64,000 nt of DNA from Streptomyces viridochromogenes. Lineage in GTDB: Bacteria > Actinomycetota > Actinomycetes > Streptomycetales > Streptomycetaceae. The notes under the pieces are model-generated. The model had not been told where the DNA came from, did no database searches, and was given only the letters and a program-made list of their open reading frames with translations. A program made the position numbers and the translations under genes. This document shows, in pieces, positions 1 through 8,016 of the stretch; position 1 is the stretch's first letter; the number at the start of each line of letters is the position of its first letter. The stretch lies in assembly GCF_001270495.1 (NCBI RefSeq), contig NZ_LGUR01000003.1, positions 62,001 through 126,000 of the forward strand, in the 5' to 3' direction.

Positions 1-2
1 CG

Positions 3-2204
3 GACCCTCTCGGCACGCTGACCGTCGAAGGCGTTGACGACACGATCATCCTGGCGGACATGCTCGCCTGGCCCGAACCGGCGAACGGGGACGCTGCCAC
101 ACAGAGTCGCGCCTACGACGACCGGACCGACACGGCCGAGTCGCTCATGCACTACTACGTCAACGCGAACTGCGGTCCGGGAGCCCCGGCCACCCGGCGC
201 CGGGCCGGACTCACCATGGGCACGAACGGCGCGAGGGGCTCGATTCTCAGCAAGTCCGCCCGCTTCCAGCAGCTCGGCGAGCTGTGCAAGGAGCTGGCCG
301 AGCCTGCGGGCCTCGGCTTCCGCATCGTCCAGCGGGGCTCGAACCTCGTCTTCGAGACGTACGCGGTCGCCGACCGCACGGCGGAAGCCCGCCTCGGCGT
401 CGTGAACAACACCCTCGCGGGACAGCGGGTTTCAGTGTCAACACCGGCCAAGACCCGAGTAATCGTGGGCGGCGACGGAGACGGGTCGAACCGTCTGTTC
501 GTCGGCGTCGACAGCGCAGACTCGATCGCGGCCGAGGCGGACTGGGGCCGCCGCATTGAGGAGTTCATCGACGAGCGATCTTCGACGGACACGGCCGAGC
601 TGACGCAGAAGGGCACCGAAGCCCTGGCTGATGGCGGCATGACCATCAAGGCCGCGCAGGCCGTACCGATGGAGGACAGCGCGCTCGACTTCGGACGCGA
701 CTGGTTCCTCGGCGACCGGGTGTCCGTGATCGTCGGGGGCGCGGAGATGGCGGCCGTGGTCACGGGCATGGTGCTCAAGGTCGACTCGGACGGCTACCGG
801 CTCGGCGCCACCCTGGGCGACCCGGCCCCGCTCTCCAGCGAAGCGGCTGCCGCCTCCGCGCAGAAGGACTTGGAATCGCGAGTCTCTTCACTGGAGCGCA
901 CAGCGGAGGCCACCCCTCCCGGCCCTCGACTGATCGACCCTGGCGGCATCACGCAGGCGACGCCGCCCACCGGTTATCCGGAGAACGAGGCCGTCGAGTT
1001 CTACCTGAGTGCCAGCGCCGCCACGTCGGGTGGCTGGGACTTCGGCGGCAAGTGGGGATACGTCACCACCCGCACATGGTCCGGAGGCGACGCCACGCAA
1101 ACGTGGCGCCGAGTGCACCAGAACACCACCGCCCACGAGATGTGGGTTCGAGGTGGAAACGCGAGCGGCTGGTCCCCCTGGCGGCAGGTCGGCTTCGACC
1201 ACCAGCTGACGGCCTCCGCCGTCACCCAGTCGACCGCGGTGGCCTCCTACCCGGAGGGGACCTCGACCCTCTACCTGACCGACACGGAGGCCACGTCCGG
1301 CGGCTGGGACTTCGGAGGCAAGTGGGGAATCCTCGTCACGCGGCGGCTACGCGGCGACGCCAGTCAGACGTGGCACCGCGTTTCCGGCGCCACCACACCC
1401 GAGACGTGGATGCGCGCGGGCAGCGGGGCGGGCTGGTCCCCCTGGCGTCAGACCGGTTTCGACCACCAGCTCGTTCCCGCGAACTACACGCAAAGCTCTC
1501 TGCCCAGCGCGTACCCGTACGGCGTCTCCACGCTGACGATGAACGAGACGGAAGCCGCTGCCGGCGGATGGGCCTTCGGTATCGGAGGCAAGTACGGCAC
1601 GCTCCGAACCGTCCACCCCGTCGGCAGTACCTACGCCCATCAGACGTGGCTACGGCTCAGCCCGACCACGGTCGAGGAGTGGACGCGCACGGGCAACGAC
1701 GCAGCGGGCTGGACCGCTTGGCGCACCTCGGCGCACAACGAGAAGGCTGCCAAGGGCGTCGTCGCCATGCAGGCACTCTCCACCACGTCGTACGTCGGCG
1801 ACACAGCCACCATGGTCTATACGCAGCAGTTCACGGCCGAGGCGGGCCGCTGCTACAAGGTCGTCCTTCGAGTCGCGGCCGTCGACACGGACGGCACAGG
1901 CGACAGCACCACCCTCCGCTACGCCAAGCAAGGCGCGTACACCACCGTCCGTTGGGCGGCCGGAACGACAGTCACCACCTCGAACACGCTCGTCGGCGAC
2001 GCCTTCAGCACGACCTTCGACGACGACTCGAACACGGCCACCGGCCTCGACATCAACTGCTACATCAACAACCCCCCGGCCGGACCGATCACGGTCGGCG
2101 TCGCGCTCAACACCCGCCGGGCCGCAGCGACATACGGCATGGTCCGCTACCTGCCGGGCTCCCTGTCAATGCTGGTCGTCGAGGATGCGGGCGCGGCCCT
2201 CTAA
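3..2204 (+). CDS. Phage tail/receptor-binding protein with pyocin-knob repeats (5' partial)
   Basis: The frame is open to the left edge, so at least the N-terminus is missing; 733 codons are visible. The first 280 or so residues look like the N-terminal module of siphovirus Gp37-like tail proteins, with a short helical linker (SSLERTAEA) after it. From about 950 to 1725 three copies of an 80-residue unit follow, each with GGWDFGGKWG-like and GWSPWRQ-like signatures; this pattern fits the pyocin-knob fold used in tail fibres and baseplates for binding surface glycans. The last 150 residues look like a beta-rich tip. It sits directly upstream of a tail fibre gene and the lysis genes. Assignment to tail adhesion is from family knowledge; the host receptor is unknown. 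Confidence 0.8.
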   Translation, partial: DPLGTLTVEGVDDTIILADMLAWPEPANGDAATQSRAYDDRTDTAESLMHYYVNANCGPGAPATRRRAGLTMGTNGARGSILSKSARFQQLGELCKELAEPAGLGFRIVQRGSNLVFETYAVADRTAEARLGVVNNTLAGQRVSVSTPAKTRVIVGGDGDGSNRLFVGVDSADSIAAEADWGRRIEEFIDERSSTDTAELTQKGTEALADGGMTIKAAQAVPMEDSALDFGRDWFLGDRVSVIVGGAEMAAVVTGMVLKVDSDGYRLGATLGDPAPLSSEAAAASAQKDLESRVSSLERTAEATPPGPRLIDPGGITQATPPTGYPENEAVEFYLSASAATSGGWDFGGKWGYVTTRTWSGGDATQTWRRVHQNTTAHEMWVRGGNASGWSPWRQVGFDHQLTASAVTQSTAVASYPEGTSTLYLTDTEATSGGWDFGGKWGILVTRRLRGDASQTWHRVSGATTPETWMRAGSGAGWSPWRQTGFDHQLVPANYTQSSLPSAYPYGVSTLTMNETEAAAGGWAFGIGGKYGTLRTVHPVGSTYAHQTWLRLSPTTVEEWTRTGNDAAGWTAWRTSAHNEKAAKGVVAMQALSTTSYVGDTATMVYTQQFTAEAGRCYKVVLRVAAVDTDGTGDSTTLRYAKQGAYTTVRWAAGTTVTTSNTLVGDAFSTTFDDDSNTATGLDINCYINNPPAGPITVGVALNTRRAAATYGMVRYLPGSLSMLVVEDAGAAL

Positions 2205-2216
2205 GGAGTCCCCTCT

Positions 2217-3524
2217 TTGGCAATCACCTCCTACCCCTTTGACGCCCAGGTCGTCACCGAGACGCAGTACAGCCAGATGTTCCGCGAGTTCCAGGACTCG
2301 GGTGTCGTCGCGAGCTTCGGCGGGTCGGGCTTCGCGGTCACCGCGTCGTCCGGCATGAACCTCAACGTCTCGGCGGGACTCGCGATCGTGCGTGGGCACG
2401 TGGTGCAGTCCACCGCGACCGAGGTCGTGACGATTTCGGCCGCCGGCACTTCGGTCCGGGTCGACCGTGTGGTCCTGCGCCTGGACCCGTCGCTGAACAG
2501 CATCGTCCTCGCGGTGAAGGCGGGCACCGCTGGCTCGACGACCCCTCCCGCCCTGACCCAGACGGACACGGGCATTTACGAACTGGCCCTGGCGCAGGTC
2601 ACGGTGAACGCGAGCGTCACCTCGATCACGTCGGCCGACATCACCAGGACTCGCCCCTTCGTCGGGTCCCGCATCCTGGTGTGGAACACCACCACGCGCC
2701 CCTCCTCTCCGCGCCTGGGCCAGATCGGCTACAACGCCGACACGAGCGCCTTCGAGTTCTGGAACGACACGGCCTGGGCCCCGCTCATCTCCAACGTGAG
2801 CTGGTCCACCCTCTCGGGCAAGCCCACAACGTTCGCCCCGTCCGCGCACACGCACTTGTGGGCGGACATCACCGACCGGCCGTCCTCCCTGCCGCCTTCC
2901 GCGCACACGCACGACTGGTCGCAGGTCACCGGCAAGCCGACGAGTTTCGCCCCGAGCGCGCACGGCCACGCCTGGTCGGATCTGACCGGCGTCCCGGCGA
3001 CATTCGCCCCCTCGTCCCACTCCCACTCGTGGTCGAGCATCACGTCGAAGCCGTCGACCTTCACTCCGGCGTCCCACTCCCACTCGTCCTACTTGGAGGC
3101 CGGGGACACCATCTCGTGGGCCAACGGGACGAAGCGTGTGCACAACGACAGCGTCTCTGGCTCCGGGACGTACTACGCGGTGTGGGTGCAGGGCGACGGG
3201 ACCTTCGCGCGGAACACCTCGTCCCGCCGTTTCAAGCAGAACATCAGGGACATCGACATCGACCCCGATGCAGTTCTGTCCCTACGTCCCCGCGTCTACG
3301 ACCGGCGCCCGAAGGAAGAGGGCGGCGGCTACCTGCGGGACGAGTTCGGCCTGATTGCCGAAGAGGTCGCGGAGACACTTCCCGAGATCGTCACCTACGA
3401 CGAAGAGGGACGCATCGACGCCCTGCGCTACGACCTTCTCGGGGTCGCTCTCCTGCCCGTTGTGCAGGACCAGGCCGACCGGATCGAGCGTCTGGAGCGC
3501 CTCGTCGAGGAGCTGTCCCGTTGA
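2217..3524 (+). CDS. Tail fibre with HxH repeats and C-terminal S74 intramolecular chaperone
   Basis: A 435-residue protein. Residues 1-160 form a beta-structured stem head (baseplate-attachment-like). Residues about 200-290 hold five degenerate units with HTH, HGH or HSH separated by W..(I/L/V)..KP; such HxH motifs bind metal ions along the axis of trimeric phage needles such as T4 gp12. The end carries the peptidase S74/endosialidase-chaperone signature (SSRRFKQNI near residue 335, then DEFGLIAEEV), which assists trimer folding and is usually cut off autocatalytically. The C-terminus is a leucine coiled coil. The TTG start at 2217 is chosen because AAGGAG (2203-2208) lies 8 bases before it. 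Probably co-transcribed with the preceding knob protein. Confidence 0.85.
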   Translation: MAITSYPFDAQVVTETQYSQMFREFQDSGVVASFGGSGFAVTASSGMNLNVSAGLAIVRGHVVQSTATEVVTISAAGTSVRVDRVVLRLDPSLNSIVLAVKAGTAGSTTPPALTQTDTGIYELALAQVTVNASVTSITSADITRTRPFVGSRILVWNTTTRPSSPRLGQIGYNADTSAFEFWNDTAWAPLISNVSWSTLSGKPTTFAPSAHTHLWADITDRPSSLPPSAHTHDWSQVTGKPTSFAPSAHGHAWSDLTGVPATFAPSSHSHSWSSITSKPSTFTPASHSHSSYLEAGDTISWANGTKRVHNDSVSGSGTYYAVWVQGDGTFARNTSSRRFKQNIRDIDIDPDAVLSLRPRVYDRRPKEEGGGYLRDEFGLIAEEVAETLPEIVTYDEEGRIDALRYDLLGVALLPVVQDQADRIERLERLVEELSR

Positions 3525-3874
3525 GTATTGACCCCTCTGTCCAAGCCGCGGTCGTCACTGCCGGCGGAGCGGTCACAGTGGCCCTGGTCGGCGTCCTCGT
3601 CGAGCTGGTGAGGCGGCAGGGGACGGCCCTTGCCGAAGTGCGCGAGCACGCGCAAGAGGCCCGCGACCAAGTCTCCAACACCCACACGACGAACCTGCGA
3701 GACGACCTTGACCGGGTCATCGCGGGCCTCGATCGGGTCCTCGAAGGCCAGGCCGAACACAGCCGGGACATCCGCGAGTTGCGCGCCGAACTGTCCCACG
3801 AACGCATCGAGCGCCTGGCCGTCGCCGAGCGCCTCGACTCACACATCTCTGTCTCTGTCCCCCGGGACAGCTGA
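3521..3874 (+). CDS. Small membrane-anchored coiled-coil phage protein (DUF2746-like)
   Basis: 117 residues. One hydrophobic segment (about residues 8-27, VVTAGGAVTVALVGVLVELV) is followed by a long charged helix. This layout resembles the DUF2746 proteins found beside actinophage lysis genes, whose role is unproven but is often assumed to be linked to holins. The TTG start overlaps the stop of the tail-fibre gene (TTGA), and GAGGAG (3507-3512) lies 8 bases upstream, so the start is well supported. Translation is probably coupled to the fibre gene. Confidence 0.7.
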   Translation: MSIDPSVQAAVVTAGGAVTVALVGVLVELVRRQGTALAEVREHAQEARDQVSNTHTTNLRDDLDRVIAGLDRVLEGQAEHSRDIRELRAELSHERIERLAVAERLDSHISVSVPRDS

Positions 3875-3893
3875 CCCCCCTTTCCGTCCCTGC

Positions 3894-3917
3894 GGCCCCG
3901 TCGAGTGCGGGGCCTTT
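3894..3917 (+). terminator. Hairpin terminator before the endolysin gene
   Basis: A 7-bp perfect stem (GGCCCCG 3894-3900 and CGGGGCC 3908-3914) with a 7-base loop is followed by TTT. It separates the tail genes from the endolysin and rules out an endolysin start at 3916, because that codon lies in the hairpin tail. Confidence 0.6.
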
Positions 3918-3939
3918 GTCATGCCCGGAGGTATGTCCC

Positions 3940-4728
3940 CTGTCTGTCTCGATCGTCTCCCGTAAGAGCTGGGGCGCGAAGCCGTGGAACGGTGTCCCGG
4001 ACTCCGTCCCGCTGTCCCGGCGAACCGAGTTCTTCGTCCACTACCACGGCGGTGTCCCCGCCAACTCGACCGGCGTTGCTGTCCCGCGCGAGGTCGAGAA
4101 GATCCACGTCGGTCAGGGTTGGGCCGGTACTGGCTACAACTTCATGGTCGACCAGGCCGGGACCATCTACGAGGGGCGGGGCTGGAACCTTCAGGGCGCC
4201 CACTGTCCCAACCACAACGTCTCCGGGTTTGGCGTGTACGTCGCGATCGGCGGCGACCAGAAGCCGAGCGACAAGGCCCTCGCGAGCGTCCGCGCGCTGT
4301 ACGACGAGGCGTGCAAGCGGACCGGCCGGACCCTCGCCAAGCGTGGCCACAAGGACGGCTTCGCGACCGCCTGCCCCGGCGTCCACCTGTACGCATGGGT
4401 GCGGGACGGGATGCCCGCCCCGAAGGGTGCGGAGAAGCCCTCGACCTCGAAGCCGGCGGCGCCCAAGCCCGCCTCGAAGATCGTGGCCCTGTCCCCGGAG
4501 GTGAATCCGGGCGCCCGGCACGCTCAGGTCAAGGAGCTTCAGCAGCTTCTCGTGAAGGCCGGTTACGGCCCGATCAAGGGGGCGTACACCAACCTGTACG
4601 GCCCGGAGACTCAGCGTGCCGTGGCTCGCTTCCACGACCGCAACCCGAAGTACCGCAGCGGCCTGCACGACCCGAAGATCGGGCCGCAGGGCTTCATCGC
4701 GCTCCAGAAGCAGGCGGGGCGCCGGTGA
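3940..4728 (+). CDS. Endolysin: N-acetylmuramoyl-L-alanine amidase with peptidoglycan-binding domain
   Basis: Cleaves the lactyl-amide bond of peptidoglycan to release progeny phage. The 262-residue protein has an amidase_2/PGRP domain (residues about 1-150). Probable zinc ligands are in FVHYHGG, RGHKDG and TACPG, and substrate-pocket residues lie around TGYNF. A Pro/Lys/Ala linker (KPSTSKPAAPKPASK) leads to a PG_binding_1 domain (about 185-255, HAQVKELQQLL and GPETQRAV). I place the start at CTG 3940 because GGAGG (3927-3931) lies 8 bases before it and the longer alternatives fall in a terminator; a CTG start is unusual. The gene overlaps the holin-like gene by 4 bases, forming a lysis cassette. 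Confidence 0.88.
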   Translation: MSVSIVSRKSWGAKPWNGVPDSVPLSRRTEFFVHYHGGVPANSTGVAVPREVEKIHVGQGWAGTGYNFMVDQAGTIYEGRGWNLQGAHCPNHNVSGFGVYVAIGGDQKPSDKALASVRALYDEACKRTGRTLAKRGHKDGFATACPGVHLYAWVRDGMPAPKGAEKPSTSKPAAPKPASKIVALSPEVNPGARHAQVKELQQLLVKAGYGPIKGAYTNLYGPETQRAVARFHDRNPKYRSGLHDPKIGPQGFIALQKQAGRR

Positions 4729-4934
4729 GTAAGCACCGCCGCCTGGCGCCCCTGCTCGTGTCCGTCCTGCCCGTTCGCTACCGCTCGCGCGTTGCGGCCG
4801 TCCTCTCGGCCGTGGGCGTGATCGTGAGCGTCGCGGCCGTCGTCTACGCCGATAAGCCCGAGGTCGCGCTGATCGTCCAGATCGCCACCTCGCTCGGCCT
4901 GGTCGACCGCCCGGACTCCGGCGAGGCCGGGTAA
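4725..4934 (+). CDS. Holin-like small membrane protein
   Basis: 69 residues with a basic N-terminus (SKHRRLAP), one clear transmembrane helix (about 23-43, VLSAVGVIVSVAAVVYA) and a second weaker hydrophobic stretch (about 48-60). Size, position directly after the endolysin (GTGA overlap) and the strong terminator behind it fit a phage holin, which would make the membrane lesions that let the endolysin out. There is no family motif, so the role is inferred from context. Confidence 0.65.
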   Translation: MSKHRRLAPLLVSVLPVRYRSRVAAVLSAVGVIVSVAAVVYADKPEVALIVQIATSLGLVDRPDSGEAG

Positions 4935-4938
4935 CAAT

Positions 4939-4984
4939 GCGCCCCCCTGTTGGCCGTCACCGGCTTGCAGGGGGGCGCCTTTCT
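4939..4984 (+). terminator. Strong terminator at end of late operon
   Basis: Perfect 11-bp inverted repeat (GCGCCCCCCTG 4939-4949 and CAGGGGGGCGC 4968-4978) followed by CTTTCT. It lies between the convergent lysis cassette and the leftward gene ending at 4990 and may serve both strands. Confidence 0.85.
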
Positions 4985-4989
4985 GCGCG

Positions 4990-5376
4990 TCAGGACTTCG
5001 CGGCGGCGGCCTTCTTCGATGCCTCGATCTCCGCGAGGGTCTTGACCGGGGTCCGGCCTCGCCTGCGAGGCTTCGCGGCGGCCTCCTCGGCAGCCGCCCC
5101 CTCAGTGGTCGTCTTCTTCGCGGTCGTCTTCTTGGCGGTCGTCTTCTTGGCTGACGCCGCCCTCTGTGCCGGGGGCCTCGCCTCCGTCGCAACAGGCTCG
5201 GGCTCGCTGTCCTCGCTGACGACCAGGTCGAAGACGGCTAGCACTGGGGCCGCGTCCTCGTCGCACAGGTCGCGGGTCACGGCCTCGCCCCCATCGGGCT
5301 TGAGGCTGTAGCGAGTAGCGGGCTTGCCCCTGTCCTTGCATCTGTCGCACACGCGCACGGTGATCGTTACGTCCAT
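4990..5376 (-). CDS. Basic protein with zinc-ribbon-like N-terminus and AKKTT repeats
   Basis: 128 residues, function not recognised. The N-terminus has CDRC and a later LCDED segment, which looks like half of a zinc ribbon. The C-terminus is alanine/lysine-rich with three AKKTT repeats and ends in a basic RRRGRTPVKTL segment, similar in style to histone H1-like or Lsr2-like nucleoid tails. Nucleic-acid binding is a reasonable inference, not shown. The ATG at 5376 is preceded by GGAGGA almost without spacing, so the true start may be one of the GTG codons 5-7 codons inside. It is the last gene of a three-gene leftward group. Confidence 0.6.
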   Translation of the reverse strand: MDVTITVRVCDRCKDRGKPATRYSLKPDGGEAVTRDLCDEDAAPVLAVFDLVVSEDSEPEPVATEARPPAQRAASAKKTTAKKTTAKKTTTEGAAAEEAAAKPRRRGRTPVKTLAEIEASKKAAAAKS

Positions 5377-5452
5377 TCCTCCGCTACCTCGCACATGGGG
5401 GACTCTCGCTGTTGAGATTGTCCCCCATGCGCGGGCACGCGGGTTGAAGTTG

Positions 5453-6151
5453 TCAGGCGGTGGTCTGGTTGAGCTTGGCGAGGTAGCGGCTACCGGTGCG
5501 GCGGTCGCGCCCCATGACTTCGGCCAGGGCAGGCCCGTTGACCTCGCGGCCCTGCTCGGTAAGGGTCTTCGCGGCCTCCTTGATCTCGTCGAGGCTGGGG
5601 GACGGACGGCCGGGACGGCGGCGGGCGCGGCGCTTGGCCACCTCGTCGACCGGCGGCTCGGTGCCGTCGAGGGTCCGCTGAACCGGCTTGGCATCCTGGT
5701 CCTGGTGCTCGTCGTGCTCCTGATCCTCGGCGGCCATCACGGCTTCCGCCGGCACCGGCTTGACGGCTCGGATGACCATGTGGGCGACGTGACCGGCGAC
5801 GATCGCGGGGACGGCGGAGACTGCGGCGACCAGCTCCTTCGAGGAGGTCATGTATCCAGCCGAGATCCAGTGGGCGACGACCTGCCCGGCGAGGGTCATT
5901 CCCAGTGCGCCCACGGCGCCCGCTATGGCGCTCCCCCGGCCCTTCTCACCCTTGGCCCGGCTCTCCGTGAACCAGACCGCGACGACGGCGTACACGGACA
6001 TGCAGACCGGCATTCCGGCGGCGACCCACTCGTTCCAGCCTGCGGTGCGGGCGAGCTGGTACTCGCCGGGGGCGGACATCGCCAGGGCGACGGCGAGGAC
6101 GAGTCCACCTACGACGTAGGCGTACCGGGGCATGCGGGCAGACGAAGACAT
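5453..6151 (-). CDS. DUF2637-like membrane protein with cytoplasmic HTH-like tail
   Basis: 232 residues. About four transmembrane helices occupy residues 8-130 (AYVVGGLVLAVALAM, MPVCMSVYAVVAVW, IAGAVGALGMTLAG, VSAVPAIVAGHVAH). An acidic/basic linker and a short helical domain (SLDEIKEAAKTL to GSRYLAKL) that looks like a helix-turn-helix follow. This resembles DUF2637 (SpdB-related) proteins of Streptomyces plasmids and integrative elements, where they are tied to spread between mycelia. Finding one inside a phage genome is odd. The start is supported by GAAAGG about 8 bases upstream. The role here is unknown. Confidence 0.6.
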   Translation of the reverse strand: MSSSARMPRYAYVVGGLVLAVALAMSAPGEYQLARTAGWNEWVAAGMPVCMSVYAVVAVWFTESRAKGEKGRGSAIAGAVGALGMTLAGQVVAHWISAGYMTSSKELVAAVSAVPAIVAGHVAHMVIRAVKPVPAEAVMAAEDQEHDEHQDQDAKPVQRTLDGTEPPVDEVAKRRARRRPGRPSPSLDEIKEAAKTLTEQGREVNGPALAEVMGRDRRTGSRYLAKLNQTTA

Positions 6152-6193
6152 GGCTGTGCCTTTCAGGGGTGTGCGCAGTGAAGGGGAGGGGGG

Positions 6194-7123
6194 TTACTTG
6201 GCCATGGCCGCGCGGGCGGCGCGGAAGGCGGCGAGGCCCTCGGGGGCCAGCGGGCCGCGCTCGGCCTCGTTCAGAAGCTCGCGGGCGAAGTCGGTCGGCA
6301 CGACTCCCGCGCAGACGCCGCAGATGCCGGAGTCCTGGCCAGCGGGAAGCACACGGCCGCAGCCGTCCTCGCAGTCGGCGTACTGCTTCCACTGCCGCTT
6401 GCGCTCCGGGCGCTTGCGGTCGAGGCGGTCAGCAATCAGGCGGGCGGCGCTGTAGACCTTCGCGGGAAGGCCCTGCGTCACGGCGTCCGTGATCTCACCG
6501 ATGGTGGCGCCACGGTCGAGCCAGTCAGCGACGGACGGGGCGAGCTTGGCGACCTGCCGCTCGGACAGCTTCAGGCGGCCGTCGAACGTGGCGAAGCGGC
6601 GCACGATGCGGGCGGCCTCGGCGAGCTGCGGGGACTGGTCCTCCTGCTTTTCGCTGGAGCCCTCCCCTTCTTCGGCGGGTGCGGCCGGTGCGGTCTCCTC
6701 GGCGGGAGGGAAGGGAGGGTTCTTTCCCCCGTCCTTAGAGAAGTCCTTTTCCCCGGAAGGGGACGTTCCCGCATCCCTGGCCCCCGCTGCACCGGTTCCC
6801 GGCGAGGCGGGAAGCGGAGAGAAGTCGTCCTGCGGCGTGTCGAAGACGTATGTCTCGGTGCGGATGCGGCCTTGGTCGTCACGGTTGGTGACGCGGAAGT
6901 AGTAGCGCTCGCGGATCAGCTCGTCGAGGGCGTCCGAGATGCCCTTGCGGCCTACGCCGGGGTTGTCGTCGGCGAGAGTGCGGGCGTCTTCCTTCGTCCC
7001 GTTCGGGAGGCTGATCAGGTACTCAAGGAGGCCGCGGGCCGTGAACGACAGCTTGCGGTTCTGGGCGATGCCGTTCGGCACCACCGTGAAGTTCCCGGCG
7101 TGCCGGGTACGATGGATCTGCAT
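6194..7123 (-). CDS. Winged-helix replication-initiator-like / DNA-binding protein
   Basis: 309 residues. Residues about 1-100 contain the winged-helix signature of actinomycete phage and plasmid initiators (FTVVPN, LSFTARGLLEYLISLP, GRKGISDALDELI, then a wing RTETYVF). A disordered Pro/Glu/Gly linker follows, then a helical domain (about 175-240) and a C-terminal zinc-knuckle (CEDGC and CGVC). It could be a replication initiator or a repressor; the family is used for both. The start at 7123 has AGGAG about 10 bases upstream. A longer reading frame upstream would run through the tandem repeat at 7182-7201 and is less likely. Divergent from the gene at 7327. Confidence 0.6.
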   Translation of the reverse strand: MQIHRTRHAGNFTVVPNGIAQNRKLSFTARGLLEYLISLPNGTKEDARTLADDNPGVGRKGISDALDELIRERYYFRVTNRDDQGRIRTETYVFDTPQDDFSPLPASPGTGAAGARDAGTSPSGEKDFSKDGGKNPPFPPAEETAPAAPAEEGEGSSEKQEDQSPQLAEAARIVRRFATFDGRLKLSERQVAKLAPSVADWLDRGATIGEITDAVTQGLPAKVYSAARLIADRLDRKRPERKRQWKQYADCEDGCGRVLPAGQDSGICGVCAGVVPTDFARELLNEAERGPLAPEGLAAFRAARAAMAK

Positions 7124-7326
7124 TGGGAGTGAGGCTCCTGATGCCGGACCCCGGGGCGTTGGTAGCGCCGCCGGGGTCGTCTGTTTACTTGTGTTTACTT
7201 GAGAGGACAGCGTCGCCGTCCGGTCACAGCTTGACATGTTAGTCGCTGTGGGTCAACCTTTACGTCGTCAGCTACAGGGTTGTACTCGTCTGCCTAATTG
7301 AGGCGACCGTCACAGATGGGGGATGC
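7124..7326. promoter_or_regulatory. Divergent control region with tandem TGTTTACTTG repeat
   Basis: 203 bases between the leftward initiator-like gene and the rightward gene at 7327. It holds a perfect tandem 10-bp repeat (TGTTTACTTG at 7182-7191 and 7192-7201) about 60 bases from the leftward start, a TTGACA at 7231-7236, and TTTAC at 7259-7263. A regulator bound here could choose between the two directions, as in a lysis/lysogeny switch; that is inference. Confidence 0.5.
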
Positions 7327-7776
7327 ATGGGTGCCCGGAAGATCCAGGATGAAGAAGAAGTTAAGCGCTGGTTCGAAGAAGGCCGGACCTACGAGTGGAT
7401 GCAGCAGTACTACCTGGAGCACTACAACATCGAGACCACGATCCCGATGTGGGCCGCCTTCCGCCGGCGGAAGGGCCTTGACCGGCGCAATCTCCGCGAC
7501 GACGCCCTGATCCCCTGGAAGGTGAACGAGGAGCATCGACACCTATATCCAGTGATGATGCTTCGCGCCGAGGCTCGACTACGAGCCGGGCGCACACTCA
7601 GCCCCGACGACGCGAGGAAGCTGACGAACTGGAAGCAGTCGCTCACGGAGGACAACCTCGTCGTGCACTACGACGCGGAGACCCCGGAGGGCTTCTTCTA
7701 CGTCCCGCGCGAGGAGAAGGATGCCGACCTGATCCGCGAGCCCGAGAAGAAGACCGGCAACCAGGCGCGTGACTAG
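7327..7776 (+). CDS. Phage protein of unknown function, possible DNA-binding
   Basis: 149 residues, acidic/basic, no transmembrane segment or signal peptide. The first 60 residues (EEEVKRWFEEGRTYEWMQQYYLEHY, given here only as positions 9-33, then AAFRRRKGLDRRN) look like a compact helical domain with a basic recognition-like helix. The rest includes a conserved-looking WKVNEEHRH segment and an aromatic strand (EGFFYVPRE). Position opposite the winged-helix gene and at the head of the early region suggests a regulator, but no known repressor motif is visible. Confidence 0.55.
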   Translation: MGARKIQDEEEVKRWFEEGRTYEWMQQYYLEHYNIETTIPMWAAFRRRKGLDRRNLRDDALIPWKVNEEHRHLYPVMMLRAEARLRAGRTLSPDDARKLTNWKQSLTEDNLVVHYDAETPEGFFYVPREEKDADLIREPEKKTGNQARD

Positions 7777-7826
7777 CTTGCCCTTGTTCGATTCCCGTTC
7801 GAATCAACCCCCCGTCTGACTTCAGC

Positions 7827-7861
7827 GGGGGGTTTTCTCATCCTGAAGTCGCATAGGTCCC
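7827..7861 (+). terminator. Terminator after the 7327 gene
   Basis: A CCCCCCG / CGGGGGG stem with an 11-base loop is followed by GTTTTCTC, a classical rho-independent structure. It isolates the presumed regulator transcript from the early operon downstream. The exact edges are given to within a few bases. Confidence 0.8.
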
Positions 7862-7947
7862 TGACCTGCGGCTAGATAGTGTGAACGTCCAGTGGAGGGA
7901 GCCGATCCACTTGGGTGTCCGAGGGGTGAGCACGCGGACACAATCGG

Positions 7948-7976
7948 TTGACACGTGTGAGGGGCCCACGTAAAAA
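7948..7976 (+). promoter_or_regulatory. Sigma-70-type promoter of the early operon
   Basis: Perfect -35 TTGACA (7948-7953), 17-base spacer, and -10-like TAAAAA (7971-7976). Transcription would begin near 7983, about 34 bases before the first gene at 8017. The spacer contains the palindrome GGGGCCC. Just downstream TGTTTACACCT (7994-8004) is an inverted match to the GTGTAAA motif seen at later unit heads. Confidence 0.65.
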
Positions 7977-8016
7977 GGTCCTCGTAAGTGCAATGTTTAC
8001 ACCTGGGGGGCCCACT

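Noticed and set aside
7786..7806. TTCGATTCCCGTTCGAATC-like sequence resembling a tRNA T-arm or att core
   Set aside because: No acceptor, D-arm or anticodon stem can be built around it, and it lies in the middle of the phage genome rather than at an end.
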